From assembly GCF_022512515.1 (NCBI RefSeq), contig NZ_JAKWBK010000001.1, forward strand, positions 3,906,001 through 3,970,000: 64,000 nucleotides of DNA, read 5' to 3'. The notes under the pieces are model-generated. The model was not told the DNA's origin, made no database searches, and worked only from the letters and a program-made list of their open reading frames with translations. Origin of the DNA: Paraniabella hibiscisoli. GTDB taxonomy: Bacteria > Bacteroidota > Bacteroidia > Chitinophagales > Chitinophagaceae. Position numbers and translations under genes: made by a program. Positions 19,611 through 29,207 of this stretch are shown piece after piece. Within the stretch, counting starts at the first letter, position 1, and each line of letters begins with the position of its first letter.

Positions 19611-19901
19611 ATGCTGCAGCGGTTAAAGATGCAAAGGAAACGGTTTGTCATATTGGAACCTGATATAGATACCGGTTCGCTTCAGGACAATATTCCACAA
19701 AAATTGAAGATGCATAGCTATGAAGCCCTGATCCATGCCCGCCTGCATGCCAGTCGTCTAAAGGGGAAGTATCAATTCATCTTTGACCTGGACTACGCGG
19801 CGCATTTTGGTAAGCTGGAGCATATGCTTACAGAGGGTTCGCTTTACTACATTAGCGCTGTCGAAGATATCCCGGACGCCGGGACTGTAGCGCCCCTATA
19901 A
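19611..19901 (+). CDS. Hypothetical protein (96 aa)
   Basis: Not recognised. Soluble and basic at the N-terminus (MLQRLKMQRKRFVILEPD), then IDTGSLQDNIPQKLKMHSYE. A later start at ATG 19629 is equally good. Followed 16 bp later by another small orphan gene on the same strand, so the two are probably one transcript. No signal peptide or membrane segment. Confidence 0.5.
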   Translation: MLQRLKMQRKRFVILEPDIDTGSLQDNIPQKLKMHSYEALIHARLHASRLKGKYQFIFDLDYAAHFGKLEHMLTEGSLYYISAVEDIPDAGTVAPL

Positions 19902-19917
19902 TTTAAAACTTTACACT

Positions 19918-20145
19918 ATGAATAATAAATGGATCAAAGACATCGAGATTATCAGCAAGGGTAGTTATTATAACCTCATTTATACCGACAAAAGTAGCGC
20001 CCTGTTACAGGTGGGTCCCAATCGCCTGCTCATTCCAAAGGGTAAGGATACCGAGGTGGTAGGTGTGGACTTTGGAGGAATGGACCTTTCTTCCGATAAT
20101 CTGAAAGAGGTATTATGGAGCCTCGGCTATCCGGTGTTAAGGTAA
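19918..20145 (+). CDS. Hypothetical protein (75 aa)
   Basis: Not recognised. MNNKWIKDIEIISKGSYYNL starts a chain that alternates like a small beta protein and ends with a helix (SSDNLKEVLWSLGYPVLR). Intact frame, ATG start, 16 bp after the previous small gene. Confidence 0.5.
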   Translation: MNNKWIKDIEIISKGSYYNLIYTDKSSALLQVGPNRLLIPKGKDTEVVGVDFGGMDLSSDNLKEVLWSLGYPVLR

Positions 20146-20203
20146 CGGCTACTTTTGGAAGGCCCGTGACAGGCTGCGCCGGTTCGCAAGGTAGAAAATT
20201 CGG

Positions 20204-20391
20204 CTAACGATCCTCATCCCTGATATGATAGCGTACAAAATCGATGGCGGCCTCTGCCGCATCCTTGGTGCGGGGTTGCTCATTAGCAAGTGCCAGTCCC
20301 TTGAATGAAGTATCCCAGGACCCGGATGACCCAACTCCCGCAGGTTTTCGATACAGAGCCGGGCCTGTTCTTCGTTTGAATAAATACCCGT
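20204..20391 (-). CDS. Hypothetical protein (~62 aa, start unclear, one frameshift)
   Basis: Not recognised. The frame reads GIYSNEEQARLCIENLRELG; one extra base at C3 20321-20323 joins it to SWDTSFKGLALANEQPR and AIDFVRYHIRDEDR. The frame is preceded by the stop of the next minus-strand gene in the same phase and has no ATG, so it may be the second half of that gene (a TAA at 20392-20394 would then be an error) or use an unusual start. Confidence 0.35.
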
Positions 20392-20580
20392 TTAAATGAC
20401 AGCAGCTGTTGTGCCCTTGCTGAAGTGAAGCATATTCTCCGAGAAGAATTCCTGCAGGTCCAGTAAATATAGCTCCTTATTTTTTACATCGCTCACTACC
20501 GCTAATAAGCCCGTGGCGCCCACATGCTGCCCATTTACTTGTAGGGCTTGATTGATGAGGTCATCTATAGACATGTCCAA
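20392..20580 (-). CDS. Hypothetical protein (62 aa)
   Basis: Not recognised. ATG 20580 starts MDMSIDDLINQALQVNGQHV, followed by a beta-like stretch ending LHFSKGTTAAVI. It sits head to head with the + strand gene at 20696 across a 115-bp gap that must hold both promoters. The frame continues past its stop into the gene listed before, so the two may be one. Confidence 0.4.
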   Translation of the reverse strand: MDMSIDDLINQALQVNGQHVGATGLLAVVSDVKNKELYLLDLQEFFSENMLHFSKGTTAAVI

Positions 20581-20695
20581 ATTTGAGTGGGTAAATGTAC
20601 ACCAATTATGGCCTTCTTCGCTTTGGTAAATTACGATTTCTGCCGGTAAGATACCGGATAATAAGTACCTTTATATTTGACAAGGCAACCTCTTT

Positions 20696-21022
20696 ATGAA
20701 AGACATGCAAACACAAACGGTATATCTGATAGGCTCGCGACTGATGAAAATGGAATCCGTAATAGTCCGGGATTTAGAAGCTAGCTCCTTACTACATTTC
20801 AACAGCCAAGAAGAAGCGAAGTTTAGCTTTAAGCACGCATATAATATTCTTTTGGCTCCGGGGTTTGAGCCTCAGGACCCATCATCAGCGGAAGAGATCA
20901 GTTATCACCAGGAGGTGATTCGGATGATCAGTGTGTCGCCGGTTATTCTAGCGGTTGCCTTGACGCCTGCAGTGATGAACTCACCCGTTGGAAGCATCCG
21001 GACTCTCGAAGCGTTCGTATAG
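20696..21022 (+). CDS. Hypothetical protein (108 aa)
   Basis: Not recognised. MKDMQTQTVYLIGSRLMKME starts a soluble chain; the middle (SFKHAYNILLAPGFEPQDPS) followed by EEISYHQEVIRMISVSPVIL resembles the Bacteroidota proteins that handle the first pages of a nucleotide/DUF4406-like fold, but I would not assign it. Frame intact; the recombinase relic begins 28 bp later. Confidence 0.45.
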   Translation: MKDMQTQTVYLIGSRLMKMESVIVRDLEASSLLHFNSQEEAKFSFKHAYNILLAPGFEPQDPSSAEEISYHQEVIRMISVSPVILAVALTPAVMNSPVGSIRTLEAFV

Positions 21023-21049
21023 ATTAAGGGAAAAAGAATTAATAAACGA

Positions 21050-21427
21050 TTGGCTTCTGCAGTAGAGCATAAAAAGAAATCCGAACTTCAAGATAAGAGT
21101 AAGCTACAGCAAGTTGAACAGAATATCGAAAGGTTAGAATCAAGATATTTTAATAATGAAATTGAGTCGGAAACATATAAAAAATGGTATAAAAAGTATC
21201 GTCTAGAAAAAAGTTTGCTTTTGGAACAGCTTACTGCTACAAGCTTGCCTGGTAAGGCACAGCAATTAAAATTGGTAAGTCACCATATAGATAAGTTGAC
21301 ATCTTTGAATGAGCTATATGAAAGTGTAACAGTTGATAAAAAGCAAATGCTCAACAATGGTTTTTACTTTCCTGATGGACGTTGTCGAACCACTTCTTTC
21401 AATAAAATATTGGATCATAATATTTGA
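21050..21427 (+). pseudogene. C-terminal remnant of a large serine recombinase
   Basis: 125 codons with the coiled-coil and closing motif of Bacteroidota site-specific recombinases: QVEQNIERLESRYFNNEIES, then a Lys-rich helix, LNELYESVTVDKKQMLNNGF and YFPDGRCRTTSFNKILDHN. The catalytic resolvase domain, the recombinase domain and the zinc ribbon are missing. It ends 67 bp before the 3' end of tRNA-Met. This looks like the edge of a decayed mobile element. Confidence 0.7.
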
Positions 21428-21494
21428 TTTTGAAAGAAAAAGGACTGCTCTAAATTGAACAGTCCAATCAAATTTGGGACTCTACTCCCGTTTG

Positions 21495-21568
21495 TAGCGG
21501 AGACGGGAATTGAACCCGTGACCTCAGGGTTATGAATCCTGCGCTCTAACCACCTGAGCTACCCCGCC
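21495..21568 (-). tRNA. tRNA-Met (anticodon CAT)
   Basis: The minus strand folds as a 74-nt cloverleaf: acceptor GGCGGGG pairs with CTCCGCT (two G-U pairs), D loop AGCTCAGGTGGTTAGAGC, anticodon loop TTCATAA with CAT at 21532-21534, T arm ACGGG-TTCAATT-CCCGT, discriminator A. CCA is not encoded. It matches the elongator Met form of Bacteroidota. A small stem (GGACTG 21444-21449 / CAGTCC 21462-21467) lies downstream of its 3' end. Ile-CAT (lysidine) is the less likely alternative. Confidence 0.93.
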
Positions 21569-21615
21569 AATGGGCGGCAAAAATAGAGGATTCCTTTGTA
21601 AAAAAGAAATGTTTT

Positions 21616-21941
21616 TTATGCTTTTTCAACAATGTCTTCCATGTAAATGGCACTATGACTTTCATCGAAAATGCACTTGCCGTCCTTTATTAAAAGTACC
21701 TGCGGAGATTCGTGCTCAATACCATAATGACTAGCTACTTTATTGGATACCGGCCGGTTATCAATAAGATCCAGGTAATAAAAGTCAATTTCCCCGGTAG
21801 TTCCTTTTTGTATAACCTGTTCTTGATAACACTGCTGATGGAACAGCGTGTGCTATGTTTAAAGATCAGTTGAGGCTTTTCAAAAGACTTCTGGTTGATG
21901 GCTTCCAATTGTTCAACACTATTCAATGTTATCCAGCTCAT
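21616..21941 (-). CDS. ytxJ: Bacilliredoxin, YtxJ family (one frameshift)
   Basis: Small thioredoxin-fold protein of the bacillithiol system, thought to remove bacillithiol from proteins. MSWITLNSVEQLEAINQKSF is followed by the active-site stretch IFKHSTRCSISS with a single Cys, as is usual for this monothiol family. One extra base at T5 21805-21809 gives IDFYYLDLIDNRPVSNKVA, then HYGIEHESPQVLLIKDGK and the end EDIVEKA. Length ~108 aa is normal. It starts 17 bp past the leuB stop on the same strand, so it may be the last gene of the leucine transcript. Confidence 0.85.
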
Positions 21942-21957
21942 AATCTCTGTTTTTATT

Positions 21958-23028
21958 TTAAATACGGCTCAGTATTTCTTCACCGATAGCCGCTGTTCCT
22001 AATATTTTATCCTTAGGTGTAGACGCATCTGCAATGTCGCCTGTTCTGAAACCTGCTTTCAATACCGCATCTACAGCTGCAATCACAGCATTACTTTCTT
22101 CTTTCAGTCCAAAAGAAATATCCAGCAATAACGCTGCCGAAAGTACGGAAGCCATTGGGTTGGCTACGCCTTTACCGGTAATATCATGAGCAGATCCGTG
22201 AATAGGTTCGTAAACGCCCGTGCCGTCGCCAATAGAAGCGGATGCCAGCATACCCATTGAACCTGCTATTTGAGACGCCTCGTCAGTAAGGATATCACCA
22301 AACAAGTTTGCAGTAACAATAACATCAAATTTTTTAGGGTCTTTGATCAGCAGCATTGCAATAGCATCAACAAACTGGTATTCTACTTCCACATCAGGGT
22401 AATCTTTAGCTACAACCTGCACTACTTCTCTCCACAGGCGGCTTGTTTCTAAAACATTCGCTTTGTCTACCGAGCATAATTTTTTGCCACGGGTGCGGGC
22501 TGCTTCAAAAGCTTTACGGGCAATACGCTCCACTTCAAACTTGCTGTAGGCCGCTACATCGTAAGCGCTATCTCCATTATCTTTTCTTCCTTTTTCACCA
22601 AAATAAATATCACCGGTCAATTCACGGAAAAACAAAATGTCAGCTCCTTTTAAGATCTCGGGTTTAATGCTGGATGCATCCAAAAGCTCATCAAACAATT
22701 TAATAGGGCGCAGGTTGGCATACAAACCTAACTCCTTACGCATTTTCAATAATCCTTGCTCTGGTCTTACTTTAGCAGACGGGTCATTGTCATACTTGGG
22801 ATGGCCTACTGCTCCAAATAGAACCGCATCAGAGTTTTTCATTTTGGTCAATGTTTCGTCTGGCAGCGGATTACCGGTAGCTTCGATGGCTACGTGGCCA
22901 ATCAAAGCTTCGTCATAAGTAAACTCATGACCGAATTTTTCAGCGATCTTATCTAAAACCTTTTTACCAACTTCAGTTACTTCCTGGCCGATCCCATCAC
23001 CGGGAACTATTAAAATGTTCTTTTTCAT
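21958..23028 (-). CDS. leuB: 3-isopropylmalate dehydrogenase
   Basis: Third enzyme of leucine synthesis: oxidises and decarboxylates 3-isopropylmalate with NAD+. 356 aa, intact frame, ATG start. Visible signatures: ILIVPGDGIGQEV at the N-terminus, the substrate loop RPEQGLLKMRKELGLYANLR, Lys in SVDKANVLETSRLW, and the metal/NAD region ANLFGDILTDEAS plus EPIHGSAHDI. Last of the leucine genes read leftwards; two unrelated genes separate it from leuA. Confidence 0.97.
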   Translation of the reverse strand: MKKNILIVPGDGIGQEVTEVGKKVLDKIAEKFGHEFTYDEALIGHVAIEATGNPLPDETLTKMKNSDAVLFGAVGHPKYDNDPSAKVRPEQGLLKMRKELGLYANLRPIKLFDELLDASSIKPEILKGADILFFRELTGDIYFGEKGRKDNGDSAYDVAAYSKFEVERIARKAFEAARTRGKKLCSVDKANVLETSRLWREVVQVVAKDYPDVEVEYQFVDAIAMLLIKDPKKFDVIVTANLFGDILTDEASQIAGSMGMLASASIGDGTGVYEPIHGSAHDITGKGVANPMASVLSAALLLDISFGLKEESNAVIAAVDAVLKAGFRTGDIADASTPKDKILGTAAIGEEILSRI

Positions 23029-23140
23029 CTGTGTTTTTTGTGTCGCCCGGGGCCCGGGACGAACGGTTTTCTAATTATTATCTTTAAAATGATCTATAAA
23101 GCCAGTACAAGCTAATTGCCTGTCTATGCATCCTATTCAT

Positions 23141-23814
23141 TTAATTACCAATTACGTCGACTTTTTTAAGTCGCAGGGCTACCGATATTAAATAGCCCGT
23201 TAAAATACTTTCTGTGATGAGCTCGCCTCCATCTTCCAGCAATCCGAATACCACGTTATATTTCCAGTTGTATTGCACAATAGCCAAACGGTGCGCCTGG
23301 TCAATCACTACCGCACAAAATAAAAAAAGTGCCAGCAAAATGAACATCACTTTCGACTGTTTTCTAAAAAGAGCATCCCCTTTTTTATAAGCCTCCAGCA
23401 CAGGAGCCATAAATATAAACCCTAAAAAGGCAGCAGCAAAAAGCTCCATGATCTTACTTCCTCTTTGGCCTGTGGTCATTCCAAATATATTGTAAAAGAA
23501 ATGTCCTAAAGACTGGTGTATTCTAAAAACATCTTCCAGGAATAAAAAGAGGAAAACCAGTATCCAGGTGAAGTATTTTTTTCCTGCCGAACCATTGCAA
23601 TAAGCACTAAGGCCATCATCATAATGATCCATTTCAGGTTCTGAAAATCTTCCGCATAACTATTGTTGGTTTCAATATCGTACAGCTGGGAATCAGGGAA
23701 AGGATGGTAGAAATTGCGGATATCTAATATAATAAGCACCAGGTCTGCAATAAGAAGCAGAGCCAGCGGTATAAAGGATAATATATTTTTGAAAGCTTCA
23801 AAATACTGTTTTAT
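23141..23814 (-). CDS. Hypothetical polytopic membrane protein (one frameshift)
   Basis: Not recognised. About 224 aa with five or six hydrophobic helices: KNILSFIPLALLLIADLVLI, IIMMMALVLIAMV, YFTWILVFLFLFLEDVFRI, LFAAAFLGFIFMAPV, VMFILLALFLFCAVVI. One extra base at T7 23576-23582 (A run on the coding strand) joins the two halves. The best start is at 23812-23814, which reads ATA; if 23812 were miscalled it would be an ATGA overlap with the stop of the upstream gene. It lies between leuA and leuB with the next gene, probably in one transcript. Confidence 0.6.
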
Positions 23815-25024
23815 AGAGACCGTTGAAGGCGCCTGGTTGAAAAAGCGATTCCTAAAGTTATTTTATGAACGGTACCGGAATAATTTAAATACTTGTTTTT
23901 TAAAGGAGTTGCAATATACTCATAACCAAAACGCAAAGAAGTTGTATTTCTTTGCCTGCCATAGTAACCGCTAAAGCTATTATAATTGCCTTCTTTTGGT
24001 CTGAATTTAAGATCGCCGGTAAAACCAAAGCTGCCGGCTATGCCTGTTTTAATACCAGCACCTTTAAATTTATCAGCATCTTCGTTGTTGGTATTAGGAT
24101 CAAGGCCAAAAATACCAATGCCGGCGAGGGGGCTAGGGCCAGTGTTTTTGTATCAATAAGATACTTACCCAAAGCCAGGTTAGCGTAGCCTCCCAAAGCT
24201 TTTGATTTTTCAGGCCATATATCATTATCAGACGTCATCTCTGTTTTAGTTTTGGTAAAACTTATGGCGATATTGAGCTGGTAGATCCAGTTATTTCTTA
24301 CAATATCGAAAGCCAGACCGAAAAGAGTAGGTTGTTTATAATAATCTGTCAGATTTCCTGTAAATAAAAACTTACCTGTGTAAAAGGAATAGCTGCCTCC
24401 ATTCCTGGTTTCTTTATATTGAATACGAACAAACTCGCGGGTAAAATCGGCATAATCGCTGCCGGGGTAGCGCGTCAGGAAATCGTCAGACATTTGGTTC
24501 AAAACTTCCTGGTGTCTTTCCGGCGTTGACTGTTCGGGTAAAAGGTAAGCGAGGTTTAATCGTAAAAATCCTTTTTCTTCTTCAGAAAGGTAGGCCGCAT
24601 TAATTTGGTTGATAAGTGAGTCTTTAGAAGTCAATGATTTCTCCAGTAGTTTAGGCGCCAGGTAATCCTGTTGTGGCGGGATCCTGATGGTCTTTTGATT
24701 TTTATATTGAGCGATGCTATCGGTGTTCAGGTTTTTACAGGAAGAAAGAATTACTTCGTAATCCCCAAGCCAATAGGAGAGTAGCCAGAATTCGATAGGA
24801 TATAAAGCAATGTAGTCGTCGTCTTCGAGCATGGTTATACGATCCAGCTCCAGCATTACACCTAATTGATCCTTTTCAAGAAATTTATCCAGCAATATGC
24901 TCCTGGATCTTGAGATGTCCAAAGACCTTGAATGAACCGCTGCCGGTTTTGCATCATTTTTTTGCCCAAGCACCACGGGTTCTATGGCCAAAATCAAAAA
25001 GAACAACAGGAAGAATGGTCTCAT
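23811..25024 (-). CDS. Hypothetical exported protein, probably outer-membrane barrel (one frameshift)
   Basis: Not recognised. Signal peptide MRPFFLLFFLILAIEPVVLG, then a helical region (DLDRITMLEDDDY-type) to about residue 200. The C-terminal half alternates like a beta barrel with many Gly/aromatic strands (SYSFYTGKFLFTGNLTDYY, TSLRFGYEYIATPL). One extra base at G5 24128-24132 extends it from a false stop to SLAGIGIFGLDPN-like sequence and the true end TRRLQRSL, ~404 aa. The stop overlaps the start of the membrane-protein gene after it. Confidence 0.6.
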
Positions 25025-25089
25025 ATCTGGTTTTCTTTCAGGATGCTTTTATTTGTTTGATTTTCACAAACCTTTTAGATTGCTTCAGT

Positions 25090-26605
25090 TTATATCAGGT
25101 TCAACATTTTTTGGGTGGCTTTGATCGCAGCTACTGTCTGATCGCTATCCAGGCCCGTGGTCGTAAATTCCCTTCCATTTAGTTCCCAGGTAATAATCGT
25201 TTCACAAAGAGCGTCCGTTTTACCGCCTGGCGGAATGCGCACAATATAATCGCGAAGCCGGGGAAGTGGTAATTTCTTTTTGAATAAATCCTGGTAAGCG
25301 CATTCATAAAAGCATCATATTGTCCGTCGCCGGATGCGTGCTCCTCAACAACACCATCTTCAAATTTTAGCCTCACAGTTGTTGAGGGGCGCATGCTTTT
25401 AGAATGCGTCAATACATAATCTTCTACCGTTACTTTCTCACCAATAGTATGGCTGTCCAATACATCAGAAATGATATAAGGCAGATCATCCTGGGTGACG
25501 GTCTCTTTTTTGTCTCCCAATTCGATGATCCTTTGGGTTACAATCTTCAGATCTTCGTCAGACAATTGAATGCCCAACTGGGTCAGGTTATTCTCAATAT
25601 TGGCTTTACCCGATGTTTTGCCCAGCGCATACTTTCTTTTGCGGCCAAAACGTTCGGGCATCAGGTCATTATAATAAAGGTTTTTCTTTTTATCACCATC
25701 CGCATGTATCCCGGCTGTTTGGGTAAATACATTTTCTCCAACAACGGGCTTGTTGGCTGATATCCTGAACCCCGAAAAAGCTTCTACCAACCGGCTTACT
25801 TTGTAAAGCGCTTTTTCATTCACCGATATTTTCACATCCTTTTGAAAATCGTTTAAAACAGCAACCACACTTTCCAACGGCGTGTTACCCGCCCGTTCTC
25901 CCATGCCGTTAATAGTAAGGTGTAATCCCTTAACGCCCGCTTTTACAGCTTCAAGCGCATTGGCTACACTCAGGTCATAATCGTTATGTCCGTGAAAATC
26001 GAAGTGAAGGGTGGGGTATCGTTCAATAATTTCAGTAAGATATTTTGAAGCCTCGGACGGAATCAGTATTCCCAATGTGTCGGGGAGTAGCACCCTTTTT
26101 ACGGGTTGGGTAGCCAAAAAGTCGATATACTGAAAAACATAGTCCTTCGAAAAACGCATACCGTTACTCCAGTCTTCCAGGTATATATTACAGGTAATCC
26201 CTTTTTTATTAGCCAGCTTTAAAACGGCTGCTATTTCAGCAAAATGTTGTTCCGGTGTTTTTTAAGCTGGTGCGTCAGGTGATTGAGCGAGCCTTTGGTG
26301 AGCAGGTTCATTACTTTGGCACCTGCTTTCTGCATCCATTTAATGGAAGTGTCGCCATCTACAAAGGTCAAAACCTCCACCTTATCAATAAGGCCGTTGG
26401 CGCTGGCCCAATCGGTAATTCTTTTTACTGCCTGGAATTCTCCCTCAGATACACGGGCTGAGGCGATCTCAATCCGGTCTACTTTTACTTCCGTAAGCAG
26501 TAATTGGGCAATAGTTAGTTTTTCCTGTGCTGAGAACGACACGCCGCTGGTTTGCTCACCATCGCGCAGCGTTGTGTCCATTATTTCAATATGACGCCGG
26601 TCCAT
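25090..26605 (-). CDS. leuA: 2-isopropylmalate synthase, LeuA2-type (two frameshifts)
   Basis: First step of leucine synthesis: condenses acetyl-CoA with 2-oxoisovalerate (or, in the related citramalate branch, pyruvate). ATG 26605 starts MDRRHIEIMDTTLRDGEQT, the acyl-CoA lyase-type barrel entrance. Metal and catalytic motifs DFHGHNDYDLSVANALEAV and INGMGERAGNTPLESVV follow, and the C-terminal LeuA allosteric domain ends the chain. One extra base at T6 26258-26263 and at T5 25277-25281 restores LTHQLKKTPEQHFAEI and the end KATQKMLNLI, ~505 aa, normal for the Bacteroidota LeuA2 group. Start TTG 26635 is possible but less likely. Citramalate synthase is the main alternative; the leu neighbours favour leucine. 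Confidence 0.88.
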
Positions 26606-26712
26606 TATAACTATGGCACCTTTAGATTTACCCAAAGGCGCCTTTTATTTTTTTGTAAAATTACAGGTAACAGACTGTTTGATCCAATCTCCGCAACCGT
26701 CTGGTGCCTGGT

Positions 26713-27309
26713 TTAGTATATACTCTTTTCAGCAAAAGCAGCTATCTCAGTTTTCATAGCTTGCAGATAATCAATGTCATCAAAGCCGTTTGTTAAATTA
26801 TGCTTCTTATAGCCATTGATATCAAAACTTTCTGATTCGCCGGTTGCCAAAATGGTGACTTTTTGCTCAGGCAGGTTTACTTCCAGTTCTGTTTTAGGAT
26901 CAGCTTCAATTGCTTTGAATATTTTGTCCAGGAAAGCTTCGCTCACCGTTACCGGCAGGATGCCGATGTTCAGTGAGTTTCCTTTAAAAATATCGGCGAA
27001 GAAGCTGGATATTACACAGCGGAATCCATAATCGTAGATTGCCCAGGCAGCATGCTCACGGCTGCTACCGCTACCAAAGTTTTTACCACCTACCAGTATT
27101 TTACCAGTATATATAGGATTGTTCAGTACGAAGTCTTGCTTGGGAGAGTCATCATTGTTATAACGCCAATCGCGAAACAGGTTATCGCCAAAGCCTTTAC
27201 GTTCTGTTGCTTTTAAGAAACGGGCCGGAATGATCTGGTCGGTATCTACGTTTTCAATAGGCAAAGGAACCGCCGTGGATTGTAATACTGTAAATTTATC
27301 GTAAGCCAT
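26713..27309 (-). CDS. leuD: 3-isopropylmalate dehydratase small subunit
   Basis: Small subunit of the isomerase that converts 2- to 3-isopropylmalate. 198 aa, intact. Motifs: NVDTDQIIPARFLK near the N-terminus and the swivel-domain loop GKNFGSGSSREHAAWAI. It follows leuC by 91 bp on the same strand, and leuA comes 108 bp later; together they give the order leuC-leuD-leuA. Confidence 0.97.
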   Translation of the reverse strand: MAYDKFTVLQSTAVPLPIENVDTDQIIPARFLKATERKGFGDNLFRDWRYNNDDSPKQDFVLNNPIYTGKILVGGKNFGSGSSREHAAWAIYDYGFRCVISSFFADIFKGNSLNIGILPVTVSEAFLDKIFKAIEADPKTELEVNLPEQKVTILATGESESFDINGYKKHNLTNGFDDIDYLQAMKTEIAAFAEKSIY

Positions 27310-27399
27310 TTGTAATGTAAGATTTGAATTTTAACTTAATGTTTTACTGTAGATAATTAAATGTATATTAATGATTATTATTTAATTATCATTAATTAC

Positions 27400-28817
27400 C
27401 TAAACTGCTGCTTCCTCTTCGATCAGTTCTCTCGGATCGGTAACTACGCCGGTTACTGCAACTGCAGCTGCAACATATGGGCTGGCAAAAGGGTACGGGC
27501 ACCCGGACCTTGTCTTCCCTCAAAGTTGCGGTTACTGGTACTTACAGCATATTTACCGGCAGGAATTTTATCATCATTCATTGCCAGACAGGCAGAACAT
27601 CCGGGTTGTCTTAATTCAAATCCGGCTTCAATCAATATATCTAAAATACCTTCTTCTTTAATTTGCGCCTCTACAATATGCGACCCTGGCACCAGCCATG
27701 CAGTGATATTGTCAGCTTTCTTTGCCTTTCACAATTGAGGCAAAAGCCCGGAAGTCTTCGATACGGCCATTGGTACAGCTACCCAGGAAAACATAATCGA
27801 TTTTTTTACCAATGATTTCTTCATCTTCCTGGAAGTCCATATAAGCCAGCGATTTTTTGTAAGATGCTTCGCCGTCCTTTACTTCGGATGCCTTAGGTAT
27901 CTTACGGGTAATGCCGGTTCCTAAACCAGGGTTGGTTCCGTAAGTAATCTGAGGCTCGATGTCAGCTCCGTTAAAAGTGAGCTCGTAGTCAAATTTAGCA
28001 TCTGCATCGGTCTTTAAGGTCTTCCAGTAAGCAAGCGCCGTATCCCAGGCTTCACCTTTTGGAGCTTTATCTTTTCCTTTAACATAGTTAAAAGTCTTCT
28101 CATCAGGAGCGATCATACCACCACGTGCGCCCGACTCAATGCTCATATTACAAACCGTCATACGGCCTTCCATGGTCATATTCTCAAATACTTCACCTGC
28201 ATACTCTACAAAATAACCAGTAGCGCCACTTGCCGTAATTTGGGCAATGATATATAAAGCGACATCCTTTGGTAAAACACCTTTGCCTAATTTACCATTA
28301 ACGGTAATGCGCATTTTTTAGGTTTCGGCTGCATGATACATTGTGAAGAAAGTACCATCTCTACTTCAGAAGTGCCGATACCAAAAGCAATGCTACCAAA
28401 AGCACCGTGGGTAGAAGTGTGCGAATCGCCGCAAACAATGGTCATACCTGGTTGTGTAATACCGTTTTCTGGTCCTACTACGTGCACAATACCATTTTTA
28501 GGACTTCCCAGAGCCCAGATCGAAATACCATATTTTTCTGCATTGCTTGAAAGGGCAGCCAGTTGTTTCGCCGACAAAGGGTCCGATACAGGCAAATGCT
28601 GGTTAATGGTAGGGGTGTTGTGGTCGGCGGTAGCAAAAGTACGTTGCGGGTACATTACTCCAATTCCTCTGTTTTCAAGACCCAGGAAGGCCACCGGGCT
28701 GGTTACTTCGTGAATAAAATGGCGGTCAATTAATAAAACATCCGGACCGTCCTCGATCTTTCTTACCACGTGGGCGTCCCAGACTTTATCAAACAAAGTG
28801 GTTGGATTTGTACTCAT
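27400..28817 (-). CDS. leuC: 3-isopropylmalate dehydratase large subunit (three frameshifts)
   Basis: Aconitase-family 4Fe-4S subunit. N-terminal [14 protein letters not shown], then [37 protein letters not shown] and the cluster ligands [15 protein letters not shown] and [13 protein letters not shown]; closing [18 protein letters not shown]. Frame is restored by one more base at T6 28314-28319, one fewer (or two more) at T3 27717-27719, and one more at A4 27487-27490; the true end is [14 protein letters not shown] at 27400. Length ~472 aa is normal. First gene of the leucine transcript. Three breaks in an essential, highly conserved enzyme argue strongly for base-calling errors. Confidence 0.95.
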
Positions 28818-29207
28818 TGTAAATAATGCTTATAGTTAAAAAATTCGTGCAAACATTGCTTTTCGAAAGCACGTAAAGGTAACAAGAATATCAGGATTTT
28901 AAACGGACATAGCTACTGTTTTATGAGTTATTACAGCCTTCTGGTTTGACTTGAGGGTTGTAATAATATTAATTGTATAAATTACAATTATATGATCAGC
29001 TTTATGGAGGTTTTTGTTATCTGTTTATATGTAAGTAATTGAAAGTTATATTTATATGATTTTTTTAACTTCAATTTAGAGAAGCTTAACACTATTGAAT
29101 GTTATTAGGAAATTATATTTGGATAACGTAATTAATTCAATATTTTATACTGGGGTATTGGGTTGATGGTATTCTTTTAATCAATCTTTCAAGGGCAAAC
29201 TAAAACT
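28818..29207. other. AT-rich divergent intergenic region
   Basis: 390 bp between leuC (-) and a + strand thioredoxin-like gene. On the leuC side, TACCTTTA (one mismatch to the -7 box) lies ~60 bp before the ATG. Further up, TTATTACA (28928-28935) and TGTAATAA (28969-28976) could pair as an 8-bp stem, but I find no leucine-rich leader peptide and no T-box, so no attenuator is claimed. Confidence 0.35.

Noticed and set aside
21050..21568. Complete integrated element with att sites at tRNA-Met
   Set aside because: Only the last 125 codons of the recombinase remain and I could not find a second copy of the tRNA 3' end within the window.
28314..28319. Programmed ribosomal frameshifting at A/T runs
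   Set aside because: The breaks fall in runs of A, T, G and C alike, in dozens of unrelated genes, including dehydratases and dehydrogenases where no frameshift product is known. Sequencing error explains all of them at once.
27400..28817. leuC as a pseudogene
   Set aside because: All iron-sulfur and substrate motifs are present in order and only run lengths are wrong; leuD, leuA and leuB beside it are otherwise sound.
28928..28976. Leucine attenuator upstream of leuC
   Set aside because: The 8-bp stem lacks a T run, and no leader peptide with leucine codons is found on the leuC strand.
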